DNA of 64,000 nucleotides from the NCBI GenBank assembly GCA_017539645.1, contig JAFYCM010000098.1, positions 18,609-82,608 of the forward strand. The letters run 5' to 3'. Both the position numbers and the translations under genes were made by a program. The DNA is from Bacteroidales bacterium. GTDB lineage: Bacteria; Bacteroidota; Bacteroidia; Bacteroidales; Marinilabiliaceae. Under the pieces are notes generated by a model. That model saw nothing but the letters and a program-made list of their open reading frames with translations, had not been told where the DNA came from and ran no database searches. Below are positions 26,111-34,461 of the stretch, one piece after another; the stretch's first letter is position 1; each line of letters starts with the position of its first letter.

Positions 26111-26818
26111 TTAATTATGTACGTATGTTCCTATTTTCTCGCCATCGATAACCTTTATCAAGTTGCCGGGCACGTCCATATTAAATACAATGATAGGCAA
26201 GTTGTTTTCCATGCACATGGTGGTAGCCGTGAGGTCCATCACCTTCAAACCTTTATTGTATATCTCGTTGTAAGTAATATCGTCGAATTTTGTTGCCGTT
26301 GGGTCTTTTTCTGGGTCGGCAGTATATATACCATCAACGCGAGTACCTTTGAGCATAACATCGGCTTCGAGTTCTATGCCACGGAGCGACGAACCTGTGT
26401 CGGTAGTGAAATAAGGATTGCCAGTGCCAGCCGAGCAGATGACAACTTCGCCACGTTCGAGCGCTTCTACAGCTTTAGGCTTTGAGTAAAGTTCGCCGAT
26501 AGGTTCCATACGTATGGCAGTAAGTACGCGGCATTTGCGTCCGAGGCTCTCAATAGCCGACGAAAGCGCGAGAGAGTTTATTACCGTAGCAAGCATACCC
26601 ATTTGGTCGCCTTTGTAGCGGTCGAAACCTTTCGATGCGCCACTCAAACCGCGGAAAATGTTGCCACCGCCAATGACAATTGCTACTTGCACACCTTTGT
26701 TGCAGATGCGTGTTATATCCTCGGCGTAGTCCGACAAACGCTGCGAGTCGATGCCGTAGCCTTGCTTGCCCATAAGTGACTCACCACTAAGCTTCAAGAG
26801 TATTCTATTGAACTTCAT
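26111..26818 (-). CDS. pyrH: UMP kinase
   Basis: A 235-residue amino acid kinase-fold enzyme, phosphorylating UMP with ATP. Visible are RILLKLSGESLMG at the N-terminus, VAIVIGGGNIFRG, and the uridine-binding GTGNPYFTTDTG. Full length. It is first in a minus-strand run with the ABC transporter genes 6 bases downstream, so these may be cotranscribed. In many bacteria pyrH neighbours frr; here frr is 21 kb away. Confidence 0.97.
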   Translation of the reverse strand: MKFNRILLKLSGESLMGKQGYGIDSQRLSDYAEDITRICNKGVQVAIVIGGGNIFRGLSGASKGFDRYKGDQMGMLATVINSLALSSAIESLGRKCRVLTAIRMEPIGELYSKPKAVEALERGEVVICSAGTGNPYFTTDTGSSLRGIELEADVMLKGTRVDGIYTADPEKDPTATKFDDITYNEIYNKGLKVMDLTATTMCMENNLPIIVFNMDVPGNLIKVIDGEKIGTYVHN

Positions 26819-26840
26819 ACTATTTCATTTTTATGCAGTG

Positions 26841-26848
26841 CAAAGATA
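26841..26848 (-). promoter_or_regulatory. -7 box of pyrH (TATCTTTG)
   Basis: TATCTTTG on the minus strand matches TAnnTTTG and lies 23 bases before the pyrH ATG. A -33 box is not clear. Confidence 0.5.
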
Positions 26849-26945
26849 AGAACGTATGTATTTCTTGAACTATTTTTTCACCTCGTTGTAAGTTTTCAGA
26901 CTTTCGTGCGACTAATGGGGTGAAAATGAAAAACGAAAAAACAAA

Positions 26946-27428
26946 ATGACTGAGCAAGAGCAAAGTTTTCTGAATCTCGTGGAGCAGCACAAAAAGCTCA
27001 TTTATAAAGTATGCTTTATGTATGCTTCGGACGACGAATCCATAAATGACCTCTACCAAGAGGTGGTGCTGAACCTCTGGAAATCGTTTCCGCAATTTCG
27101 TGGCGAAAGCAAACCTATTACGTGGATTTATCGCATTGCGGTGAACACTTGCGTCTCGTGGATACGTATGTCGAGCCGAAAGCTGCATACGGTGTCGCTC
27201 ACGGTGTCAATGACTGAGCTTTTTGCCGATGAAAATGAAAAAGAGAACCTGCGAGAACTTTATGCTCTCATCAACCAACTCGGCAAATTGGAACGCGCGC
27301 TGATTCTGCTGTGGTTAGACGAGCGGAGCTATGAAGAGATTGCTCAGATTCTTGATATTTCGGTCTCCAATGTGGGAGTGCGCATCAACCGCGTGAAGAC
27401 CAAACTCAAAACTATGTATAACATCTAA
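26946..27428 (+). CDS. ECF sigma factor
   Basis: A 160-residue sigma-70 family protein with region 2 (NDLYQEVVLNLWKSFPQFRGESKPITWIYRIAVNTCVSW) and region 4 (LEKALILLW-like LERALILLWLDERSYEEIAQILDISVSNVGVRINRVKTKL). It directs RNA polymerase to a stress or envelope regulon not visible here. The neighbour 15 bases downstream is a membrane protein that could be its anti-sigma factor. Confidence 0.92.
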   Translation: MTEQEQSFLNLVEQHKKLIYKVCFMYASDDESINDLYQEVVLNLWKSFPQFRGESKPITWIYRIAVNTCVSWIRMSSRKLHTVSLTVSMTELFADENEKENLRELYALINQLGKLERALILLWLDERSYEEIAQILDISVSNVGVRINRVKTKLKTMYNI

Positions 27429-27443
27429 AAATCGTTAATTACT

Positions 27444-28019
27444 ATGGAACTCGATGAACTAAAACAAAAATGGAATAAACTCGACGGACGTCTCTCGAAG
27501 AGCGAAATATATAGCGAGCGAGCGCTCCGCGAAACCATCAAAACTAAAAGCGAAACTACCTACGACTACTTTAGGAAAAGGGAGATAATGTATGCGGTTG
27601 CAGCTATCTGTATAGCAATTGTAACTACCAACTTATGGCTTCATGAACGTATTCATGACACTACATTCTATGTAAGTACTTCTATAATTGTTGCCGGTCT
27701 TTTTTTCTATATCTATCGTTATATCGTGGCATCTCGTTTTTCAGTGAATGAGCCAACCTCAAAACAACTACAAAATATTGTTTGGTTTCATAAATGTGTC
27801 GTTATTGAATATTGGGCTGGTATTCCTATCGCAATTATTGCATTTGGCACATTGTTTTTTTGCGAATGGCATTGTCAAATGAATGCAACACGTTGGTTTG
27901 CTGCTCTTTCTCTTATACCCATAGGTACGGTCGCATGCATATTGATGTGGAGGAAGCATAAAAAGGCAATCAACGAAATCAAAAAGAACTTAGCCGAGCT
28001 AAAAGAATTCGAATCGTAA
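27444..28019 (+). CDS. Membrane protein, possible anti-sigma partner
   Basis: A 191-residue protein with a helical, charged N-terminus (MELDELKQKWNKLDGRLSKSEIY), four membrane helices in the middle and a basic/acidic C-terminal coil (KKAINEIKKNLAELKEFE). It is cotranscribed with the ECF sigma gene. The N-terminal cytosolic helix pair could hold the sigma factor, as in other ECF/anti-sigma pairs; there is no FecR or zinc anti-sigma motif. Function inferred from position only. Confidence 0.7.
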   Translation: MELDELKQKWNKLDGRLSKSEIYSERALRETIKTKSETTYDYFRKREIMYAVAAICIAIVTTNLWLHERIHDTTFYVSTSIIVAGLFFYIYRYIVASRFSVNEPTSKQLQNIVWFHKCVVIEYWAGIPIAIIAFGTLFFCEWHCQMNATRWFAALSLIPIGTVACILMWRKHKKAINEIKKNLAELKEFES

Positions 28020-28045
28020 ATTCAATACAAATAACATTCACCTAA

Positions 28046-28083
28046 TGGCAGTTTCGGTGTGTTGCTGAAGCTGCCATTTTTTT
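28046..28083 (+). terminator. Terminator after the ECF sigma operon
   Basis: TGGCAGTTTC (28046-28055) pairs with GAAGCTGCCA (28067-28076, one G-U) and seven T follow. Confidence 0.87.
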
Positions 28084-28228
28084 GTGCATCTAATAGCAGC
28101 CGCATTTTGTCGGTTTTGAATGTTTCAATTTTCAATTTTCAGTTCGAAATTTGCGGTTTGCATACCTACTGCGCTGGCTCGCATATTACGTGTATATTTG
28201 CTGCGCTATTTATGGCGTGCATAAGCCT

Positions 28229-29554
28229 ATGAATGTTAGAGATATAAAAGATCGATTCGGCATAGTCGGAGAGAATCCGCAGCTCAACCACGCGGTGCTA
28301 ACTGCCATGCAGATTGCGCCTATACCATTGCCAGTGTTGGTTGTGGGCGAGAGTGGTACGGGTAAGGAGTTCTTCCCGCAAATCATACATATGCTTAGCG
28401 ATCGCAAGCACAAGCCCTACGTGGCTGTCAACTGTGGCGCTATACCCGAAGGAACAATAGATTCGGAACTCTTCGGACACGAGAAGGGTTCGTTTACAGG
28501 TGCTGTGAATAGTCGCAAGGGTTACTTCGAAGAGGCTAACGGCGGCACCATCTTCCTCGACGAGATTGGCGAATTGCCGTTGCAGACGCAGGTGAAATTA
28601 TTGCGTGTGCTCGAGAAGGGCGAATATATGCGCGTAGGCTCGTCGGTGGTGCAAACGACCGATGTGCGCATAGTGGCTGCCACGAACGTCAACCTTGAGT
28701 CGGCAGTGCAAAACGGAAAGTTTCGCGAGGATTTGTATTACCGTTTGAACGGTGTTATGATACGCGTGCCGGCATTGCGCGATCGCCGCGACGATATTCC
28801 AGCCCTTATGCGTCGATTCATAAGCAACTTCGCATCAAAGGCGCGTGTGCCCGAAGTGTCGCTTACGCCCGAGGCATACGAGATGATGAAGGACTACGAA
28901 TGGCCAGGCAACGTGCGTCAACTCAAGCATACCGCAGAGCAGATAACGGTGCTTGCCAAAAGCCGCGTGCTCGATATTGACGAGGCGCACAACTTCGTGC
29001 CTACTACTACCATACGTAATAATCAGATAATAAGTGTAGACAATCAGCAGAAAGGTCAGCATTTCGAGAATGAGCGCGAGATTCTCTACAAGGTGCTTTT
29101 CGATATGCGCACCGATATGCAAGATTTGAAGAAACTCGTCATTGAGTTGCTTAGCCACGTCCCGGGAGGCACGCTCAGCAGCGAGGCCGAGCAGACGGTG
29201 CAACGCCTCTATGCAGGTCAGTTGCCAACGACGGCTGTTGCGGCTCATCATACCGACGTACATGCCGCCGATACACCCAGTGTGGTCTACGATACACCAA
29301 ACATCATCAAACCGGCAATGCGCGAGAGTGGTGGTGGCGTACATATTTCGCCAACTGACTATCTCGAAAAAGATGCGCAAAATATCGACGAGCGCATGGA
29401 CCTTGGCGACTACGAGAAACAGCTCATCGAGAGCGTGCTCGCCAAACATCACGGGCGACGTCAGCCAGCTGCCGATGAACTTGGTTATGGCGTACGTACG
29501 CTATTCAGAAAAATGAAAAAATATGGCATCGATGCTAAGAAAATCAAGGAATAA
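28229..29554 (+). CDS. Sigma-54-dependent transcriptional activator
   Basis: A 441-residue AAA+ activator. It begins almost directly with the ATPase domain: Walker A GESGTGKE, the sigma-54 contact loop GSFTGA, Walker B GGTIFLDEIGEL, and a C-terminal Fis-type helix-turn-helix (HHGRRQPAADELGYGVRTLFRKMKKYG). No receiver or sensor domain precedes the ATPase, so control must come from elsewhere. The central 100 residues between ATPase and HTH are Bacteroidota-specific. ATG 28229 starts at MNVRDIKDRFG; the frame extends upstream without homology. It overlaps lptE by 32 bases. Confidence 0.9.
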   Translation: MNVRDIKDRFGIVGENPQLNHAVLTAMQIAPIPLPVLVVGESGTGKEFFPQIIHMLSDRKHKPYVAVNCGAIPEGTIDSELFGHEKGSFTGAVNSRKGYFEEANGGTIFLDEIGELPLQTQVKLLRVLEKGEYMRVGSSVVQTTDVRIVAATNVNLESAVQNGKFREDLYYRLNGVMIRVPALRDRRDDIPALMRRFISNFASKARVPEVSLTPEAYEMMKDYEWPGNVRQLKHTAEQITVLAKSRVLDIDEAHNFVPTTTIRNNQIISVDNQQKGQHFENEREILYKVLFDMRTDMQDLKKLVIELLSHVPGGTLSSEAEQTVQRLYAGQLPTTAVAAHHTDVHAADTPSVVYDTPNIIKPAMRESGGGVHISPTDYLEKDAQNIDERMDLGDYEKQLIESVLAKHHGRRQPAADELGYGVRTLFRKMKKYGIDAKKIKE

Positions 29555-30056
29555 ACTCATCGCTGCCATTGGTGCGGCTGTGGTGGGCTTTGTGAGCGCT
29601 GCTTGCACCATAAGTATAACTATGAGTGGCGCATCAATACCCGAAAACCTCAACACCTTCTCGGTGGAGTATATTGTGAACCGCGCTCCACTTATCAATC
29701 CCGACCTCAGTCAAACACTCACCGATGGGCTGAAAGATCGCATACAAAACGAATCGCGACTGACGCTCAACGAAAATGGCGGCGACATTATTTTCTCTGG
29801 TAACATTACGGGCTACTCAACGCAGCCAATGGCATTGAAGGCAGACGCTGTGTCGGCTCAGACGCGTCTGAATGTCACAGTGAAGATTCGCTGCCGCAAC
29901 ACCAAAGACCCTAAGAAAGATTGGGAGCAGACGTTCTCGGCATACCAAGACTACGATTCGGAGAACAACCTCGCCGATGTGGAGAGCGAACTCGTGACGC
30001 TCATTGTGGAGGAACTTACCGAAAATATCTTCAATAAAGCCTTTGCCGATTGGTAA
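29523..30056 (+). CDS. lptE: LPS assembly lipoprotein LptE-like
   Basis: A 177-residue lipoprotein: signal with lipobox VSAAC, then the LptE-like domain with NTFSVEYIVNRAPLINPDLSQTLTDGLKDRI and a C-terminal NIFNKAFADW. In Bacteroidota this LptE family pairs with LptD to insert LPS in the outer membrane. The start overlaps the sigma-54 activator gene, and ATG 29532 is an equally good start. Position before the TPR protein and secG is a conserved arrangement from memory. Confidence 0.85.
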   Translation: MASMLRKSRNKLIAAIGAAVVGFVSAACTISITMSGASIPENLNTFSVEYIVNRAPLINPDLSQTLTDGLKDRIQNESRLTLNENGGDIIFSGNITGYSTQPMALKADAVSAQTRLNVTVKIRCRNTKDPKKDWEQTFSAYQDYDSENNLADVESELVTLIVEELTENIFNKAFADW

Positions 30057-30065
30057 TACATACGT

Positions 30066-30950
30066 ATGAATAAATCGCAGATATACAACGCCATAGACAA
30101 CTGTGCCACGCTCGACGAGGCTGCCATAACGCAACTTACGGAGGTTGTGGCGGATTTTCCTACGTTTGAGATTGGCTGGATGTTGCTGCTGAAGGCGTTG
30201 CATGCGAATGGTAGCCTGCGATATACCAACGAGCTGCATCGTGGCGCTATACATATTACGAATCGTGCGGCGCTCTACGACCTTATACATAAGAAGCGTA
30301 TAGAGGAGACGGCAGAGAGTAGAGGGGAGAGCTTAGAGCGTAAAGATGAGAATGTAGAGGTTATAGAAACCAAGGCAGAACAGATTTTGCCCGAAGAGAA
30401 GCCTGCCGAGGAAGTTGCAGCGGTGCAGGACGACTATTTCGCTTCGCTTGGCGTAGATGTCGACGAAGAAGCGGCTGTGTTCGACTTTGGCACTATAGAA
30501 CAACAATCGACCTATTCGCTTGATGAGGAGGAGAATAAACTGCAGACCGAACTCTCCAACATGAAGTCGGGCTCGTTTACCGATTGGCTCGATTATGTGA
30601 ACGTGCAGAGCGACGAGAAAAAAACTACCACGCCGCAAAATGCACGTCAGCGCAATATGGATTTGATAGATTCGTTCATCTCGAGCACGCAGCCGCATCG
30701 CATAATAGTAGCGCCAGTCGAAAAGGCTGCAGAGCCCGAAGCAGCGCAAGAATCGAGCGATGCCGCCGACGATTTTTCTGCCGAACAGCCGAGCATACTT
30801 ACCGAAACTCTTGCCCGTATTTATATCAAACAACATAAATACGATAAGGCAATAAATATATTCAGCAAACTAAAGTTGAAAAATCCCGACAAAAGTGCTT
30901 ACTTTGCCGCCCAAATTTCGGAACTAAGAAAAAAGTTAAACGATAAATAG
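30066..30950 (+). CDS. Hypothetical protein with C-terminal TPR-like helices
   Basis: A 294-residue soluble, acidic protein. The middle is low in order (Glu/Ala-rich); the C-terminal 45 residues (TLARIYIKQHKYDKAINIFSKLKLKNP) look like one or two TPR units. It lies 9 bases after lptE and 7 before secG, in one operon. Function is not known. Confidence 0.8.
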   Translation: MNKSQIYNAIDNCATLDEAAITQLTEVVADFPTFEIGWMLLLKALHANGSLRYTNELHRGAIHITNRAALYDLIHKKRIEETAESRGESLERKDENVEVIETKAEQILPEEKPAEEVAAVQDDYFASLGVDVDEEAAVFDFGTIEQQSTYSLDEEENKLQTELSNMKSGSFTDWLDYVNVQSDEKKTTTPQNARQRNMDLIDSFISSTQPHRIIVAPVEKAAEPEAAQESSDAADDFSAEQPSILTETLARIYIKQHKYDKAINIFSKLKLKNPDKSAYFAAQISELRKKLNDK

Positions 30951-30957
30951 TAAACCA

Positions 30958-31323
30958 ATGATTTATACAGTATTGACATGGCTCATCATGGTAATAAGTG
31001 TATTCCTCGTCATTGTAGTTCTCGTGCAGAACTCTAAGGGAGGTGGTATTACCAACAATTTTTCTTCGAGCCAACAGTTGTTCGGTGTACGCAAAACTAC
31101 CGACTTCCTCGAAAAAGCAACTTGGACACTTGCAGCAGCTTTGATTCTCTTCTCATTCGCTTGCGCAGGCACAATGCCTTCAGCAAATCAAGAGAATCGT
31201 TCATCGGAATTCGATGAGCTCCTTCGCAATCAGAACGCTGCCCGTCAACAGACAGAAGCTCCTGCATTCCCAGCACCTGCTGCTGAATCGGCTGCTCCTG
31301 CTGCAGAACAACCTGCTGAATAA
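30958..31323 (+). CDS. secG: Preprotein translocase subunit SecG
   Basis: A 121-residue SecG: two membrane helices (about residues 3-23 and 53-73) around a loop with VQNSKGGGITNNFSSSQQLFGVRKTTDFLEKATW, the conserved SecG pattern. The C-terminal tail is Ala/Pro/Glu-rich, as in other Bacteroidota SecG. It assists SecYE in protein export. A terminator follows. Confidence 0.95.
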   Translation: MIYTVLTWLIMVISVFLVIVVLVQNSKGGGITNNFSSSQQLFGVRKTTDFLEKATWTLAAALILFSFACAGTMPSANQENRSSEFDELLRNQNAARQQTEAPAFPAPAAESAAPAAEQPAE

Positions 31324-31352
31324 TATTAACGCTTCAAGCGTTTGATATAAAG

Positions 31353-31386
31353 TTCTCCACCGGCAAAATGGTGGAGAATTTTATTT
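31353..31386 (+). terminator. Terminator after secG
   Basis: TTCTCCACC (31353-31361) pairs with GGTGGAGAA (31370-31378), followed by TTTTATTT. Confidence 0.85.
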
Positions 31387-31477
31387 GTTTATAAGTAGTA
31401 TCTGCTAAAATGTTTCTCGCATAAGAGAACGCAGATGATATGGATTTTTAGGGAAATACGAGGACTAACCCTTTGAA

Positions 31478-31924
31478 ATGGTTTTAGTTATAGTTCTAAT
31501 ACTCATACTTACAATTGTTGCGATAGCTTTCTTGTATAAGCAGAATAAGCGACATCGTGAAGCAAACCCCGAACTCTACGTCGACGTGCCAACTGATCCG
31601 CGCAACATTGCTTGCTGTGGCGCACACGAAGTCTGCGAAGCAGAGACACTACTCACGCTCTCCGACGAGATTATTTACTACGACGATGAAGAGCTCGATG
31701 CCTATCGCGGCATTAACTCCGACGAATATTCATCTGAACAGATAGATGAGTTTCGTGACATACTGCTATCGCTGCAGCCACACGAAGTAGCCGGCTGGAT
31801 AAAGAGTCTGCACCTTCGCGAGATAGAAATGCCATCTGCCGTACGCGACGAAGCGCTGATGATAACCGAAGATTTTCGCCTTACCCGCGCTGCCAATCGA
31901 CAGAAAGCCCACGAAAAGGAGTAA
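31478..31924 (+). CDS. Membrane-anchored hypothetical protein
   Basis: A 148-residue protein with one N-terminal membrane helix (residues 2-20) and an acidic soluble domain. The segment NIACCGAHEVCEAE, a Cys-Cys pair and one further Cys, looks like a conserved motif and could bind metal. Similar Bacteroidales proteins exist without known role (from memory). It lies 9 bases before the MATE gene. Confidence 0.75.
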   Translation: MVLVIVLILILTIVAIAFLYKQNKRHREANPELYVDVPTDPRNIACCGAHEVCEAETLLTLSDEIIYYDDEELDAYRGINSDEYSSEQIDEFRDILLSLQPHEVAGWIKSLHLREIEMPSAVRDEALMITEDFRLTRAANRQKAHEKE

Positions 31925-31933
31925 CCTACACAA

Positions 31934-33286
31934 ATGGAGAGCAACCGACAACTTCAACTTGGCACCGAACGCATTCGCAAACTACTTATGCGCTATGCCG
32001 TGCCTTCCATCATTGCCATGACTGCCACCTCGCTTTACAATATGGTGGACAGCATATTTATAGGGCAAAAATGCGGCGAGTTTGCCATCTCTGGTCTTGC
32101 CGTAACCTTTCCGCTTATGAATCTCTCGGCGGCCTTTGGCGCTATGGTCGGCATAGGTTCGGCAACGCTCGTTTCGGTGAAGATGGGTCAGCGCGACCAC
32201 GAAGCCGCCGAAAAGGTTGTCAGCAATGCTGTGATGCTTAATCTCATCATAGGTACGCTATTTATGCTTGTTTCGCTCGCCTTCCTTGAACCCATTTTGC
32301 GATTCTTCGGCGCCAGCGACAACACTCTTCCCTACGCTCGCGATTATATGCAGGTGCTTCTCTACGGCAACGTTCTTACGCACCTCTACCTTGGTCTCAA
32401 CGATGTGGTGCGTGCTTCGGGCTATCCGCAACGCGCAATGGCATTTACGCTCACGGCCGTGGTGTCGAACATCATCTTCGACTTCCTATTTATCGTTGTA
32501 TTCGAAATGGGTATGCGCGGTGCAGCCATCGGTACACTCTGCGCCCAGGTGATGGCGTTCGCAGGCGAGATGGTGCACTTCAACCACAAGAATACTTACC
32601 TGCACTTCCGTAAGTCGGCTTTTAGCTTCCGACTCAAAGTGGTGCGCTCTATCATAGGTATTGGTCTCTCGCCATTCCTCATCAACTGTTGCGCGTGCTT
32701 TGTAGTCATACTTATAAATAAAGGTCTCATGGCCTACGGCGGCGACCACTATGTGGGTGCATACGGCATATCTAACCGCGTGGTGTTCATATTCTTTATG
32801 ATAGTTATGGGTATAAACCAAGGTATGCAGCCTATCGTTGGTTATAATTATGGCGCGCGTCAATTGAATCGTTCCATAAAGACGTATAAAATTGCCGTTG
32901 TGGCAGCGGTTGCAGTCCTAACAACATGCTTTGCCGTGTGTCACATTATGCCTGAGGTCATAGCTCGATGGTTTACGCCATACGACTACATGATAGACAT
33001 CACCGCGCACGCCATGCGACTGATGACGCTTGCAATGCCGTTTGTAGGTTTTCAGGCTATTACCGTTGGACTATTTACGGCGCTTGGCATGGTGTCGAAG
33101 TCGATATTTATGTCGCTCACACGCCAAGTGTTATTCCTCATACCATGCCTAATAGTATTGCCGCGATTCCTTGGCACCGATGGCATTTGGTATAGTATGC
33201 CGCTATCCGACATCTTGTCGTTCGTTATGGCAGTGGTGCTTGTGGTGCGTGCTATAAGAAAAATGAAAATGGAAGGATTATTATAA
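31934..33286 (+). CDS. MATE family multidrug exporter
   Basis: A 450-residue membrane protein with twelve predicted helices in two halves. MATE features include MLRYAVPSIIAM-type helix 1 (MRYAVPSIIAMTATSLYNMVDSIFIGQ) and the mid-loop GMRGAAIGTLCAQ, GINQGMQPIVGYNYGARQLNR. MATE pumps use sodium or proton gradients to export cationic compounds. Substrate unknown. Confidence 0.93.
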   Translation: MESNRQLQLGTERIRKLLMRYAVPSIIAMTATSLYNMVDSIFIGQKCGEFAISGLAVTFPLMNLSAAFGAMVGIGSATLVSVKMGQRDHEAAEKVVSNAVMLNLIIGTLFMLVSLAFLEPILRFFGASDNTLPYARDYMQVLLYGNVLTHLYLGLNDVVRASGYPQRAMAFTLTAVVSNIIFDFLFIVVFEMGMRGAAIGTLCAQVMAFAGEMVHFNHKNTYLHFRKSAFSFRLKVVRSIIGIGLSPFLINCCACFVVILINKGLMAYGGDHYVGAYGISNRVVFIFFMIVMGINQGMQPIVGYNYGARQLNRSIKTYKIAVVAAVAVLTTCFAVCHIMPEVIARWFTPYDYMIDITAHAMRLMTLAMPFVGFQAITVGLFTALGMVSKSIFMSLTRQVLFLIPCLIVLPRFLGTDGIWYSMPLSDILSFVMAVVLVVRAIRKMKMEGLL

Positions 33287-33325
33287 CGTGCGATTGTATA
33301 TCGTACATACTAAATAAGTACAGCT

Positions 33326-33922
33326 ATGATAATTACAGTAGGACGTCAGGTAGGCAGTGGAGGCCGCATAGTAGGTAGAAAACTTGCCGAAAAATTGAAC
33401 TTGAAATTCTACGACAGAGAGATTCTGCAACGTGCGGCTCGAGAGAGTGGCATCTGTGATGAATTTTTCGAGCACACCGATGAGAACAATTCGTGGCTTG
33501 CGCGCCTAAAGAGCTACCTAAATATTTCGGCTGCGCCACACGACAACTTTCTTTCGGCCGAGTCGCTATTCCAATTTCAGAGCGACACCATTCGCCATGC
33601 CGCCGAAGAAAGTGGCTGCGTGTTTGTTGGTCGTTGTTCGGACTACATACTGCGCGACCGCACCGACCGCGTGGACGTATTTATCTCGGCAAATATCGAC
33701 GACCGCATAAAACGCGCTGCGGAATACTTCAACATAACACCCGAAGAGGCTGAAAAACGCATACACGAACTCGAGCAGGCACGTCGTAAATACTATAACT
33801 ATTTCACCGAGAAAGAGTGGGGTGCAGCAGAGAGCTATCATCTTTGTCTGAACTCTTCAAATATCGGTATTGACGTCTGTGTTGGTATGATTATTGAATA
33901 TATCAACAGCCTAAAACGCTAA
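33326..33922 (+). CDS. Cytidylate kinase-like protein
   Basis: A 198-residue P-loop kinase of the AAA_26/cytidylate-kinase-like family: the P-loop reads GRQVGSGGRIVGRKLAEKL, then YDREILQRAARESG, and VGRCSDYILRDRTDRVDVFISANIDDRIKR near residue 95-120. Substrate is not established for this family and it is distinct from true Cmk. folK follows after 1 base, so the two are cotranscribed. Confidence 0.88.
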   Translation: MIITVGRQVGSGGRIVGRKLAEKLNLKFYDREILQRAARESGICDEFFEHTDENNSWLARLKSYLNISAAPHDNFLSAESLFQFQSDTIRHAAEESGCVFVGRCSDYILRDRTDRVDVFISANIDDRIKRAAEYFNITPEEAEKRIHELEQARRKYYNYFTEKEWGAAESYHLCLNSSNIGIDVCVGMIIEYINSLKR

Positions 33923-33923
33923 A

Positions 33924-34418
33924 ATGCAATACACATACATACTGTTGCTTGGGGGCAACCTCGGCAATGTGACACAGACGTTTGAAGAGGCAATAAGTCT
34001 AATAAAAAAGAAAGGAGAGCTGAACAGTAAGACATCACTATACAAAACAGCACCATGGGGATTCGATGAACACGTTCCTGCTTTTTATAATCAGGCATTA
34101 GAGATTTCTATTAACTATGAACCATTAGAATTGCTTGATTTTCTGCAAGGTATAGAGAAAACTCTCGGACGAGAGGCAAAGACGCAAAATGGCAAATACA
34201 CATCAAGAACGATAGACATTGATATTATATTTTGTGGTAGCATTGTTATGAACACACCACGACTGACAATACCACACCCACAAATTCAAAATCGACGCTT
34301 CGTTTTGGAACCTCTAAACGAGAAGTGGCCACACTTCGTCCATCCCGTGCTAAAACAAAACATTGCTACTATACTCAGCAATTGTGCAGATTGCTCTGAG
34401 GTGACAATAACAGATTAG
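33924..34418 (+). CDS. folK: HPPK, folate synthesis
   Basis: A 164-residue 2-amino-4-hydroxy-6-hydroxymethyldihydropteridine pyrophosphokinase. Motifs: LLGGNLGN at the start, YKTAPWGF, FLQGIEKTLGRE, and SRTIDIDIIFCG with the two metal-binding Asp, then PHPQIQNRRFVLEPL. It makes the pyrophosphorylated pterin for dihydrofolate. Translationally linked to the upstream kinase gene. Confidence 0.95.
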   Translation: MQYTYILLLGGNLGNVTQTFEEAISLIKKKGELNSKTSLYKTAPWGFDEHVPAFYNQALEISINYEPLELLDFLQGIEKTLGREAKTQNGKYTSRTIDIDIIFCGSIVMNTPRLTIPHPQIQNRRFVLEPLNEKWPHFVHPVLKQNIATILSNCADCSEVTITD

Positions 34419-34461
34419 AACACAGATTCAAACAACATAACAACTATTCAAATTATCAGAG